Shown here piece by piece: positions 36,201-51,200 of a stretch of 64,000 bases of DNA. Under the pieces are notes generated by a model. That model saw only the letters and a program-made list of their open reading frames with translations, was not told the DNA's origin and did not search any database. Source of the DNA: Stictocephala bisonia (taxonomy: Eukaryota > Arthropoda > Insecta > Hemiptera > Membracidae); assembly GCA_035578905.1 (NCBI GenBank), contig JAQJVL010002670.1, forward strand, positions 1-64,000, written 5' to 3'. The stretch's first letter is position 1, and every line of letters begins with the position of its first letter. The translations under genes and the position numbers were made by a program.

Positions 36201-39200
36201 TGTTATTTTTCTTGGTTGAAGTCTGTAACCTTCATCCGTGTGTTTTGGTCCTAGGATTTTTCTCATTATTTTCCGTTCTTCTTTCAGTATGTCTTCGAGG
36301 TCCCCCTTCAGGTGCAATGTTAGTGTTTCGCTTGCATAAAGTGTTTCCGGTTTGATAACTGTGTTGTAGTGTCTGACTTTTGTGTATATTGAAATGCATT
36401 TTTTGTTGTATATATCTTTTGTTTTCCCTAGTGCTCTCTTCATCTTCTGTATTCTTATTTTTTGTGCCATTTTTCTCCCTGCCTGTTGGCTCTATCATCT
36501 CTCCTAGATACTTAAATTGGGTTACTCTATTGATTTTGCCGTATTTGGTGTTTAGGTTAGGTATGTTTAGTTTCGTGCACATAAATTTAGTCTTTTCATA
36601 TGATATCTGTAGTCCTACCTTTTATTCTATAAGATTTAATTTAAAGGTTTTGTCACAACATGGAATATACTTAGTTCTATAACTCCCAACTCAAGAGAAT
36701 TGAACTTGCACTTAAGCTAACTCCAAAATGATATTATCTCTAAATATCAATATCAGTACTTTAATACTATCAGCACACATTGTTTTTCTGAGACTATTTT
36801 CTTCCCTATTGTGACATATTTCAGTCTCTTCTCAATGATAATAATTAGAAAACCTCTAAAGTAAACGAATAAAGATTTTATGTAAAACTGCCTAAGAGAA
36901 AGAACATTAAATTTAATAAAAAGCAATTCTGATAGAAACCTGTGATTTTTGTCTAATGCTGCCTTGATTATAGATTTTTTACAATATTTAAAGGTTCTAA
37001 CGTAGGTCTATATGTTTCTCCCAATTCAACTGTCATTGTCGATTGGTCCGGGCAAGATCCTTTGATATAGTGTCCAAGTTCTATTTTTGGTTGTTCTCTT
37101 CTGACATATCAATGAATCAACAGGCCAAACACAATCCTAATCTCAATCCTAAAATTCAGAATTGCTATTAATATTCCACAGTAGTAAATTTTTATTTTAC
37201 TCAATAATGACGATTTTTATAATAAAAAAAAAAAATTAAAACTCGTACACACCTACCTAAGCCTTTTTGGGTGTTATGTTTCTGTTTTTATATTAATTTA
37301 TGATAATGTTTATATTTTATAACTGATTCAAGTATCATGTATAAATAAAACTGTTTGCATAATTTATTGTGGAAATAAAAAAAATGTTATGATCATTAAT
37401 ATAGATATTCAGGTTATTCTAAAATATGAGACACTGACACAGCTTTGTACTTATTCTAAAATATGAGACACTGACACAGCTTTGTACTTATTCTAAAATA
37501 TGAGACACTGACACAGCTTTGTACTTATTCTAAAATATGAGACACTGACACAGCTTTGTACTTATTTAAAGGCGAATATAAATGATTATATGAGTGTGGA
37601 TTACTTGTGTAGTCTGGTTACCAACTGAGTTCGACTTTTGTTCAAACTTGAAAGGCCATTTATTAATAGCACAATAGCAAGGGCAACTAAGAGGGTTTAC
37701 ATAGAATCCGAGCCATGTTGTATTGGTCTGATTTTCAGCTAATTGAAAATCCTGATACTCAGTTCTCTCCCCTACACAACATCCAGTCCCTAACTACCAC
37801 CCAACATGGACACCCCAGACTTCTCTAGTAGTATCCAAACAGATAACAATCATTGAGTGGACGCCATGTCGGTATTAAGAGCACCGAACATAGAACTTAA
37901 CAACTACAATCTCCACAACACTTTGTTCCCACATCTCCAGTTGTGGTCTTGAATATTCATTAACCACTTTTACTCATCTCATAACCCACTAAATTCACAA
38001 CTCATTCTTTTTCCCTATTCTCAAAACCTGACAAATGACTCATCTTAATTTAGACTTGTGGTCTTTAAGATCCCAAGATTTTTTTTAGTTTATAAGCTTA
38101 CCTCCCTGGTATTTTCTGATTTCTTATACACATTGATATAATACCTAGTTTAGTTTCCTCTAACCATACATTTATGCCTTTTAACTCTTCTAGAACAAGT
38201 TATTACATTTAATATAATTTAATTAGAATTTTAATTACCTTCATTGCTGAATCTTTCTTGTAGTATAATTTATCACTATCAGGGACTTTTTGTAGATAAC
38301 CAGAACTCTCAATCCATAGTTCAAAAACTAAACACATTGATACGATCACCGCTAGGGCACAGAATGTCTGAAACACAACAATTTACGATTGTAAATAAAA
38401 TGAAAGTTTATTTGACATGAATCTAAAAAATTAATTACCTACGATATATACTAATTATATATATTCAGATACACACTAATCAGAATAAGTTAAATTATGA
38501 GGGTTGTTTGATAAATCAGAGGCATTTTTAATTTTCTGTGCAATAACTTTAAATGTAACACTGCTTCCATCAACTGTAAACTATGAATGGATAACTTTCT
38601 AATTCTGAGCAAGCTGCATTGTGCAGTTAGTGTTTGACAGCCGTTGAAAGCTGACAGCCTCTTCAATGCTAACAAATATGGTAAGAATTAATTTCATCAC
38701 TGAAACCAAGGAAAGTTTTTATAAATACTATGGGGACTCGGCACCATCTGTTTCAATGGTTAAGGAGTGGTTTACAGAGTTCTGTTGTGGTAAGACTAGC
38801 GCAAGTTATGCTGAACATTCAGGTCGCCCAAAAGAGGTTGTAATGCCAGAAATCGTCGATAAAATGGAATGATATTGGACGATCGGAGAATGAAAGTGCG
38901 TGAGGTGGCTGAGGCTGTAGATATCTCAACTGAACGGGTAAATCACATTTTACATGAATATTTGCAAAACTATCCTTTCTGTTAGACTACTTCAAAGGAG
39001 GGTTTAGTGATGTTCAGGCGTAATACGGACAAGTTTTTTGTGCTGTTCTGAAACCGTAAAAATTTGATTTGAAGCAAAAAATGACAACATTTGGCGAAGA
39101 AGAAAGTGCTGTTCCATCAAGACCATGCAAAGGTGCGCATGTGTCTAGTCACGAAGGAAAAAATCCATAAATTGGACTACGAACTTCTAACCCAACCACC

Positions 39201-42200
39201 ATATTTTCCAGATTTAGCCCCTGGCGACTTTTTCCTGTTTCCAAAACTAAAAAAATGGCTGGGCAGTATGGGTCGAATGAAGAGGTCATCACTAAAAGAA
39301 ATGCCTATTTTGAGGGCCTTGAGAAAACCTAAAACCTGTAGGAAATAAAAAACTGTAAAATGCTGGACTAAATACTGTATTCAAGCTAAAAGGTTATGTT
39401 GAAAAATAAAATGATTATTTTCGGAAAAAAGTGTTTTATTCAAAAAGTCACCAACAGACAAAGTGAATAAAAAAAGACATTACTGTTTGTTAAACTTAAT
39501 TTTGTTGTAATTTTACATATGGAAAAATCTTATTACCTTTTGGTCAAGATTTTACCACCATTCTGATTGTATTCCTTTACTTTATCATGTACCACTAAGC
39601 CACATATTTGTTACTGTCTTGAAAACAATGCAATTAACTGTCATTAATTTTGAAAATCATGTTTGATTTTGTATCATTACACTTGTACTACTGCAAATCT
39701 TTGATAACATGATTCACAAGGTAATATGGGCCAAAGGCCTATGTGTAAACTTTATCCAACAAGTCAAACGGCTATTCGATCCCCTTCTACTCTCAAGTCA
39801 GAACGCTTGGAACAAGTTTGATTTATGAAGACTATAACAAAACAAAATCCCACATTGAGCAAAAAAACAAACATTTTATCAAATTACCTTTGATAATGTT
39901 TTTGTTGTTTGTTGTTTTTGTTTGGTAATGTTTCAAAATATAAAACATTTGATAATGTTTTATATTTTACAATAAAATGTTTGCTAAAAATATAAAGTAA
40001 CAGGTATTGTTTTTAGTTGATTTATTTCTTCATATTAATTTTAATAGCTTTTTAATTTCATTTAATAATGAAATTTAAAAATGTCCTCACTCTATTGTTA
40101 TGCTATGGGTATTATCCTGTTTGGTTGTAATAGATGGTATTGTTAACGTCTTCACTGTTATTTTAAATGAAAAAAAATAAAATAAATAAACACCTTGCAT
40201 AGTAAACTTTGCTAATAATGAAGTGGTTTAAAAATTATAGAAAAATAAATACCTTTCCTCTTGTATAAATTACATTTCCATACTTGGTAATTGCTTTGAA
40301 TTCGCGAAAATTCTGGTCTTAAATGAAAATAAAACAGTACAAATAGTCTTCAACACAAGAAACAAAACCACAAACCTTACACACTTCCCCGGACTCGAAG
40401 CAAGCAGCATAACAAAATACCTCGGCATCACAATTGACCCAAAATTGTCCTGGAAGCCCCATATTGACCAACTAAGTAAGAAACTTTCCTCAAGTATCTA
40501 TGTAATTCGTAGAATTAAACAAATATGTGGCCCCGAGGCAGCAAAAGTTGCTTACTTCTCTCTTTTTGAAGCCCACCTAAGGTATGAAATAGCATCATGG
40601 GGAGGAACAGCAGCGCTCAACATGGGAAAGATTCTTATCCACCAAAAACGATCAATCAGATGCCTGGCGGGACTCCAATATCAAGAAAGTTGTCGAGAAT
40701 CCTTTAAACAGCTAAAGGTTCTCACAGTGAAGTCTCTTTACACCCGGGAAACCATCCTGTATGTAGTAGCCACACAACAATTAAGGCATCGAGAATTACA
40801 TCCATATAACACAAGACATGCCGCAAACTTCACTCTGCCCACCCACAGCCTAAGCATTTTTGAGCAGAAACCCTCTTACAAAGGAGCACTGTTTTTTAAC
40901 CACTTGCCCGATCAATTATGAAACCAGCCACCTCAATGCTTTAAGAACCAGCTGACGAAATGGCTCCAAGAAAGGCCCTACTACTCCGAGTCTGAATTCT
41001 TGAACACTTGACACAGTGCAGCCTAAGACAAGAATTTTACTTTAGACAACAAAAAGACAACTTTTATAACTATGACAAAAAAACAGGGATTTTTGCATTG
41101 TATAAATCTTATTTACCAAACTCTTTTTGTTCTATGATGCCTGTACTATTCTCCATGAATATGTAAATAAAGAAAAAAAAGAAAATTACAGTCATTAGGG
41201 TTTGTTGTTTTCCTCCATTGAAGGAATTTCAATTCCATTGAAGGAATTGATTCCTTGAATCTATTCCTTTGAATAGGAAGGATCTATTCCATTGAAGGAA
41301 TAGATATGCAGTACTGTACAATTTTACTTAACAATACCCTTTGGTGTGACTGAATCAGCAGAGCATTAATTTTCTATCTGTATTAAGCAAATGATATACT
41401 CAAGTCAACAAGTTTTACCTTCAGCTAGAATATTTGCCTCTTCCATCAATTTCTTAATCCTCAAGTAAACAAAATTTCTATTTACTTATTTCCAACGTCA
41501 AAATTCAATTCTCAAGTAAACAAAATTCAATTCGTCCAATGTAATTCATTTCTTATTTGTATTACATTGAATTTTCAATTCAATGTAATACAAAATACAT
41601 TCTTTAAAATCAATTGTATACAATCGTATACAAATTTAAATATTTGTTTTATAACAACGATTAAAGAATGGCTATTACGACAACAATGTTTTATTTATAT
41701 AAACTGAAAATACAATCTGAATGTACTGTGGACACTTTGTCAGAGTAATGTTGTAATCCATATTATTCAATATAGTTCAATATTAAATGTACCTATAGAT
41801 ATACAATAATAATTAAGAGTAGTTACCTAGAAAGACCAAAAATTATTATAAATCTTGATACTCTAACCCATCGAAATCCAGTGAGAACAGTAAATACTAT
41901 AACAATATTATCAATAAATTAATAGTGTTATGCAATCTTAATACATAAAAGCCAAAAAAATGTACTCACTCATCACAAAATCTCCAGAACCACTGAACAG
42001 ATTTTGATGATATTTGTGGGAAAGTTAGCTTTTGTATCATAAAGAACCACTAAAAAAGGATTTCTCGTAATTCCATTCCTAAAGGGTAGAAGCAGCCCCT
42101 CAACGTTTAATTTTTCCCTTATGAGTAAGATTGACATTAATGTAATAATTAATTTCAAACAGCTGATACAACAAGATACAAAAGCTTGGCTAATTTGATT

Positions 42201-45200
42201 TTCACTGTGCAATTTTTTAACCCATTGACAACCCAGTTATCATGCAGTCAGCTGACCCTAAGGAATCCCATTTACTGAAAGTGCAATGTTTCAACATAAA
42301 TTAAATAAATATGTTATTTATTGTTTAAATATATTAAACCCTTATATTTTCATGGTCCCCAGCAAATTGTCTACAATCTATACTAGTTTTCAATGTTTTA
42401 AAACTAAATATGCACAAATGTAAATTTTTATGAATTTGTTTTCAATTTTTTGAAAGTAGGATATTTAAAAAAAATAATTATTCGGTTTTATACCTTGTTT
42501 TGATAATATATTCTTGTACAAAATTAAATTTTCTACATGGAACAATTTTATTCGTTTTGGTACCTTTTTTAGTTATTTTCTTAGAAATTATTTTGTAAAA
42601 CACTACAAATGTAAAAACTGGGTTTTGATACTATTTTTTTTTAATGGACATGTGTATCAAATATGTTTTATGCCTATATGTTCTCTAATTTATATGAAAA
42701 AGTAATTTTACATATAAATGTCCTAAAATGAATATATTTACTGACATAGAATAAAGGAATTTTTTGTAAACAAACAGAACATCTGCAATAAATAACCCTA
42801 ATCTAAATAAAAAACCTTATTATTTTTGTAATTTATAAAGTTACAACTGTAAATAATACAAAACAATAGTTTTTTTAACTAAAACGTCATAGTAATTGAG
42901 AAACTAACCCGACATAAACAAACAACGTGTGCCAACTGCCGACAGTCAAGGTCAAGGTTACGCATCAATACTGAAATGTCAAAATAGTGATTTTGTTGTC
43001 ATATTCAATATACCGTATATTATAAATTCAAATTAATAAGTTATGGTCATTAAATAATAATGTTTAAAGACTTAAGAAACTAAACATATCATATTATTGA
43101 ACAAATAATATTATTTAGTCTCAAATAATAGTTTGTTAATATAGATTGTCAGCATCACTGGTAAACTCGTGATCATGGTTTTGGTTCTTGGCGGATCGTC
43201 ACGAGTCATCTTGTGATGAGTCGTCAATGGGTTAGTGTCATTTCTACTAAATCTGACATGATTGCACTACTTTGTATCTCCTTAAAGTAGACTTATAAGG
43301 TTTTCTAGACAATATAGCTTTGTTATTTATGAGAACGGCAGCATTCTGAGCTTTTATACTTACGTGATGGTTTAGAGAGAACCATTGAGGGAAGGGAACC
43401 ACTTCTAGCGTAGCAAAGGCTGTGTCAGCTAGTAGTAATATATAAAGCATAACAATAATAAATACCAAAGAATGACAACGATAATAGATTATGGCTTCTT
43501 CCTAGTAACAAGGTATAACACTCCTGTGTTTCTTCAACTTACCATAATAGGAGTAGACAAAAGCATTGGCATTGCACTGACTGCTTTTCCAGCTTCATGG
43601 AAAAGTTCCACCACCAACTGGATTCGTTTCCTCATCACCCATACAATGAGCAATATGATTATCTGCACAGTAAATGTTTAGAAAATATTGATATATAATT
43701 CGGACATCAAAACAAAATGTAATCTCAAAGGAATTTCCTGTAAGTAACCTAGATTAGTTAAATTGAGAGAATAAAGCACTGCTTCCGGTTTTCAAACAAC
43801 ACTCACCTCCCGCTATCACTGTTACCTTTGTGGTAAAGGGAGGTAAGTAGCTATGTGTATAGTGAGGGAAATCGGATGAACTATCATATTTACTGTGTAC
43901 AAAGGCTAATATGATCTCCAAAATTGATGGGATTTAATAAACAAAATATTTCCACGATTTTGTTGTACATGTAGGAAGGCATAGCAGATATGGCAAGTTT
44001 AGAGGTTAGACCTAGAGGGATTATTTTTAGAGCCAGACAATTTAAAGAGAAAGGAAATATAGCTGTACAATTTGGCTAAATGGAAGGAGTGGCTCTTAAA
44101 TTGTTTAAGTCAGCACTTAGGAAGATTCATGATGGAAGAAAACAGGAAGGCAGGATACAACAAAAATGGAAAACAAGAAGAAAAGCAAAAGGAGAAAGGA
44201 GACTTTACATATTAGGTTATGTTAAAGGGCCCTTTAACCTAACCCAAAATTGATGGGAGTAGTAGGATATATACACTGTATTAGGAGCATCAATTATAAA
44301 ATTTGGGTATTATTTGGGAGTATAGAACCATAATTCTATTAATAAAAATTCTCAAATTGGCAGGGAATTTTTTGGCCATGCAATGGTTTTATTATTAATA
44401 GATAAATTACTATATAGATGACACTTTTTAACGAATAGTCGGCCTTAGTTTGTAACAATGACTACATTCGCTCATCTACATTCATCACACTCATTCTAAA
44501 TCTATATTCGCCAGAGACCAAAGAATAACATAGACTGGCAATCAAGTGGTACGGTTGAAGCCGGCCGAGTCGTGGCAAGCCCCTGAGTGGTGGGAATGAC
44601 GCGACATGAGTCACCCACTACTGAGCGCCAAAGACTGAAAATCGCCTGTCGTTCAGCAGGTCGCCTTTTATGTTTCTATGCCTTACTAAGGAACAATAAC
44701 CTATTGTGTTGCTTATGATTATAATAACAATACAACGAGAAATAAAGTGCCAGGTATAACATTCCACAGTTAAGTCATTTCATGTAAAACTTCTAAATCA
44801 ACATCCGTTACTATTAAAATTGTACTGCTTGGAATCGTTTATATATTTTTTATATAATTTAAATAGCGTTTGATTTGTACTATCAATTAACTAGCTTTCG
44901 CCATTACTTATTATCACTTTCTTGTAACAGCCTTATAAATCAATTGACTTTATTAATAAATGTGAAAATAATAATTTCTCCTTGCTAAGAAACGTATTTA
45001 ACATTAGACCTTGCTCTTTACTATTCTACTAGCACATGCCAAATTGTGTAAAGACATTTATGTTTATCTAACTTAAATTGTTGTTTGGAAATGTTTAAAA
45101 TAAAATGAATAGGCCTACAGTATGTGGCTATAGGTTTCTTATAACCAAAATTGTTAGTCTTTATGAATCAATATGAAATAAATATTTATAATACTGTATG

Positions 45201-48200
45201 AATAAACAAATTGGCACTTTTTATACGTAAAAGTGTTTATCACCTTTAATTAGGCCTATCGCCTATAACAAAATGCACAAACATAATATTTTTACAGTAA
45301 AAGTAATTTAATGACTGAAATATAGTAAAGTTTCGATCTCTATGATTTGAATTAATTAATTACATATATAACAGCCGTTTTCTTATAATTGTTTCGTTTA
45401 TTATATTTTTGGTGTTTCAATAAAGATGTCCAGGTTCAAATGTAATTCCGATCTTTTATTGACATAATAGTTAGTAAAACACATCAATGACAAATTTTAA
45501 TATTACCATACGTGTAAGTAATCATTATATATGTTTACATTCATTTAAAAGTTGATATACAATTTACATTCAATTACAAAATAAAAACACACAAACTTAT
45601 ACAGATATACGTAGATTATTATTTTTGCTGTAATTTTGCTCTTTGTTGTATAGGAACGGAGAGTTTCTTTTAAGTAAGCTTCCGCTTCTTGAACTCTTTT
45701 ATTTGTAGTTTTCATCAATTTTCTATGATGGAACTCCTGAATCCTTATCTTAGATGCCTTATTTTTCTTTACAACATATTTTCTTAGATAAGGAATGTAT
45801 TTACATTTGTTCGTATAAAGTGTACTTTTTCATTTTACTTTAATTGTTTGTTGTATACTCAGTCTGGCTTTGTTTTTAATTCTATTTATATGCGAATATT
45901 GTAACTTGTTGTGGAGCAAACAAACATTTGTTATTCCTCACTTTGTAAAACCACTTTCTTGAAATCAATATATTGGAGAGATAGGACATCAGCAAACTTA
46001 CCTTAAAAGACAAGTTCACTAACACCAGAGTAGTAGTAACAAACACAAAATAAACACAATCTCACAAATTTTCAAAACCACTGGCATTTTCTTCAGGTGA
46101 GTAGAGAGATAGAGAGAGAGACTCAAGTCTCTTAGAGTCAAACTGTTGGGTCAAACTCTTGTCTTTAAGCCAATCTAGTGGCCAAATGGTACATTTTAAG
46201 AAAAAAGTTAAGAATACAAATTTTAAATTTAGATCTTTTCCGACAATTTATTCGCGGGAAGTTTTTACCTGACCAAATAATAAAAAAGTTTCCCACAGGT
46301 GAACTTTTTGATGTTCTGTATTTTAGAAGAAATTGCTTTTCCAAATTAGGACTATAGTAAAAATGAAACTTAAAATGCCCACTGTAGACAAGCTATATAA
46401 TTTCCACGCATAATTTCAAAGTTTCATAATTTTATCTCAACGGCAACTATGTTTAACAACGGTGGAAATGAAATGCAGTGAATTAAAACTATGCCAGTGG
46501 CGGACATTGGCTCCGTCGTTTGAAGCCTATGAGTGGTGATAAAACTGGCTTCAACTCTCGTAATGTGTTGTGCATAGGCATTGCCAGTATATGTTATTCT
46601 TTGGTCTCTGATTTTCGCCCATATCTTGATGATCGGCGTCTTAAAAAAAGTAAATAAATAGTTTTTTATATCATTTAATTTGTAAAACATTAACTTCATA
46701 ATATGGTAAAAATAATTACTTATATAATTTTTTGTAGCTCCAATTTGTTTTTGTAAAATTATGTTACCCTAACTTTAACAACAAATTCTTGATATTTGAA
46801 AATCTAGGATAGTCAAGTTTTCAAATTTTAGAAAATGTTCAGTTTAAAAAAAATTACTTTTCAAATATATAAACAGTACACTATTTAAATATGGTATTTT
46901 GTTGTTGTTACAATAAACAATATGTGACACAATTCAAAACTAATTATAGCGGAATAATTGTTGTTGTTGTATATATTCTTTTATTCATTTGTAAGACATC
47001 GTTCATTAGATATGGGTGAATATGAGTTGTGAATGAGAGTAGATGAATGAGTATAGTCATTATTACTAACTGAGGTCGACTGTTCCTCAGAAAGAGCTAT
47101 TTATTAATAGCCCAATAGCCAGGGCAACTAAGGGACCTACAGCTTTACGTGGAACCGAACCACTTAGTGTTGTTCTGATTTTCAACTATCTGACAAGCCT
47201 GACACTCAGTTCTCTTCCCTACACAACATCTGAACCTTGACTACCATCCAACATGGACACTCCAACCTTCTCTAGTAAAGTCCAAGTTGATAGCAACCAT
47301 TGAGCAGACACAGTTTTGATATTAAGAGGACTCAGCATAGAACTTATTGCCTACAATCTCCTCAACACTTTGTCCCCAAGTACCTGGGTTGCACCACTGT
47401 GCCACTAGTGAATTTGAACTTATTCAGAATTATATGGTATAAAGGCTGTATGAATTACTGTATCATATGTTTTATACATAAAAATGTTAAAAAATTTATT
47501 ATTTTTATAAAATGCAGAAGGTACACTCAACATAATTTTTTGATTATTGCAGTTCAATAAATACATCACCTTTTCTTTCTTAAGCAGATGATTAAAAAAG
47601 TATATGTTGATAAATATGTGTTTTAAAATGTCTGATCTATTCTGCATAATAAGTCATTTCATTTATTTATCTTATAATAAAAAAAAATTATGTCACATTG
47701 CCCTTCCAAAGAAAAAAAAAATCTAGAACAAATGTTTGGAAATTATTTTCCCTGACAACTTTTTTTGACTGTTTTCTGTTGATAGAAAAGTAATATCAGT
47801 GATAGTTACCGTCAATACAGTGGAAATGATTGAATAGGTGAAGTAGCTGCTTTCTTTCCTTTGTTCCATTTCTCCTCCACTTCTTAGCTCATATCCTCCG
47901 TATACCAGAGAATGTTTTTGATACCACGTTATCCTAAAACACTCATCTTTTATTAAAGTGAAGAAAAATAAATTACTGTTGCACTTTTTTTTTATTTCAA
48001 TGAGTTGCAGCCATTCTTTAAGAAATATAACAATAAATAAATATTAGCAATACTGATTTAACTAAGCCAATATTGAAGTGTTTTAATCCCTTCAATATAT
48101 TGATACTCTCATATATTTTCAAGAAGAACTTTTGAAAAACTTGTTATTGTCGCCTAACAAAAATAGTCCCCCTTCTTTAAATAAGAGTAAAATGTGATTT

Positions 48201-51200
48201 TTTTAATTATTTTAGATCTAACATTAAATGTATGTGAACATATTTTTTTAATCCTCAGCAGAATTTGAACATTTACTGAACAAAGAATGTTGGTCAATAG
48301 ATGAACATCGTACATAATATAAAAAAGTGAGGAAGCTGTAAAAATTGTATGAAATCATTTGAACGGTTTTAAAACTAAACATTCAACCAATTTGAAAACC
48401 ATAAAAAATTAAGTCTGTCTGAGAGAGAAAAAAAGTTAATACACTCTCCTCATTAACACAATAACATATCATTCTGATTACAAAATTGTGATGTTATTTA
48501 TAGATAATGTTGTCAGTTAAATTTGGCAGGTATGCTTTATAATAGCTAAGCCTCTTAGATTGCAGCCTACTGAAAGCACTGTTGCGAAATGGATGCACTG
48601 AGAAATGGAAATGAGAGAGTCATTCCATTTAATGTTGTTATGGAAACTACATGTAATTTTGTTATGCTGACGGTAGGCTGCATGCTAGCTGCACATTAGC
48701 GAGCCCCCCTCCCCCATTACGCTATCAGTAGCAGTGACCATTGGATGGTTTTATCAACACTAACAAAACAAACTTAGAACGATAAAATTGAATCATTATT
48801 TCGTATTCAAATAACAGCGAAACAAACTTGTACAGTAGCAGTTATCTTTTACAACAAAACACTGTTATGGAAGTTCAGCATTGACGGGATCTTGAAGGTA
48901 GAGGGTAGTAATGCCTATGATGTACCGTGGTAGAGTGTATTCTCGCCGTTGCTCAAACCCCTATATGCACTACATATTACACACTGATCGTGGTCTGTTT
49001 AATGTAATTGTAGTGAGTCCAAGAAGATTTTTTTAATTTAAATTTCCTGGATAAAAGTTAATCTCCATAAATCTTCTTCTTTGCATGACTATTAGTTTTT
49101 TTCTATAGTGGAACAATACAGTAAATAAGACGATAGTTACCAGAGGTAAATAGTTGCACAAATACTCGTGACCACAGCAGCTGCCAGTACAAACCAGACC
49201 ACAAAACCAGCCATGAAGCGAAACAGAAACAGAAGAACAATTGAAAGCGCTGAAACAGAAAAATGCACAGTTGTTATATGTTGAAATTCAATTAAGTGCA
49301 GTACATGATCAATCATTTTTAACCAGAAAATGTATATATGATTACAACTTATCTGTTTTAATGATAAAACTTGTAACAGATGTCAGCTGAAAACATTGGA
49401 ACTTTTAAAAAAAATGAATAATAACTAGATAAAATTATGTCTGTTAAGAAAATGGATAAATATAAACCCCAACTACAAATTACTATTGCCTCTTTGAAAA
49501 GGTTTTATTTAATCGTCATATAAAGTTGTATAATATATACATTTCGAGTTACCGTTGCCAGCAAGATGGCAAGGTTCGAATGCCCAACTGAGGTAACGGT
49601 CGGTACTTCACTCGTTGTTTAAAGTTCACACACTAGCATGCAGGCCTATGTGAACTGGTGGGTGAAGTTTTTAATAACATAAGTACCACAAGACTGATAT
49701 AAAACTGAAAAACTAAAAATATTTTAAAATATGCCCTGTAAGCCTGTGTTAGTATTTTTATACAGTTTTTCTCCAACTAAAAATAGATGTTCACAAAATA
49801 TTTCCATAAAGTTCTGAGGCAATCTGAGTGACAGTAAAAATAATTGTTAAGTTATATTCACCTTTGTCATTGTAACAGAAGAAATAGTATGAAAAAATTC
49901 CAGTAAATGAAAATTAGAGAAATTTTCAGTTCCTACAACAGTTTTGGTATTCTATACTAAAAAAACATTATACTTATTCATTTGAAAAAAAGTAGTTCAC
50001 ATGGGTCTGTAGGCCTATGCGTGAACTTATTCATTGAGTTAGGTACCGACTGTTTGCTCAGGGTATTAGCCGCTGTGCCAATATAACAGCACTCTACCAA
50101 TAATGTTTAGACAAAATAATCAATAATCAATATAGACAAAATTGGAGACTCCAGTAATAAATCAAAAACTATCTGGAATATAATCAACTCGGAAAGAAGG
50201 CCAGAAGGAAACACTAAGCATATAATTAAATTAGAAGTTCAAGGACAGAAGAAGTCAAACCCAATCGAGATAGCAGAGCACCTAAACAATTTTTTCATAG
50301 ATATAGCAGAAGAAACAATAACAAATAATGGGCCTGTAGGAAGACACCTACTTCCACCAGTTCCCAATATTAACCCAGTTCCACACTCCAAGCCTCATAT
50401 TAACCCCTACAAGTAAGCAAGAAGTGTCCGAAATCATCAAATCACTGAAACCTAAAACTTCAGCCGGATATAATGATATATCATCAAAACTGTTAAAGTT
50501 TTGTGAGGATGTACCGATAGACCCACTAGTAGATATTACAAACAAATCATTTTCCTCGGGAATCTTTCCTTCGGCACTGAAAATAGCAAAAGTATTTCCA
50601 AAATTTAAAAAAGGTTCTACAACTCAAGCAGTTAACTATAGACCAATTTCATTGGTACCAACATTTTCTAAACTACTTGAGAAAATAGTTTTAATCAGAC
50701 TGTTTGAACACCTATTAATTAACCAACTATTAACCCACCAGCAACATAGCTTCCTAACAGGAAAATCTACAAACACTGCACTAATCAGCCTGGTGGACTT
50801 TCTGCTAGACCAACTGGAAGAAGGTAAAACCTCAACTGCCATACTCTTAGATTACAGTAAGGCCTTCGACTGCTTGGATCATGGCCACTTAATGCACAAA
50901 CTAGAAACCCTAGGAATACGTGGGACCGCAAAAGCATGGTTCGCCAGTTATCTAACCAACAGAAAACAATTGGTCGAAATGACATGTGTAATAAATGGCA
51001 AAACAGAAAGGGTCAGCTCAAAACCTAAAACAATCACTAGAGGAGTCCCCCAAGGATCGGTCCTTGGTCTTGTCCTTTTCATATTATTTACAAATGACTT
51101 CCCAGCTTTCATACAAGATTACAGTAACACACTAATGTATGCTGATGACACAGTATTACTGCTTGGAAAAACAACAGCTGAAGAACTAGATATAGACAGC

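Noticed and set aside
43364..43501. In-frame exon candidate with GT-AG sites next to CTL1 exon 6 (VFIIVMLYILLLADTAF)
   Set aside because: The intron to exon 6 would be only 41 bp, the peptide interrupts the P-I-M/T-F continuity seen between exons 6 and 7, and the alignable family helix is already supplied by 38239-38367.
46424..46699. 91-residue minus-strand frame
   Set aside because: It straddles the right end of the hAT-type element and its flank; no family match.
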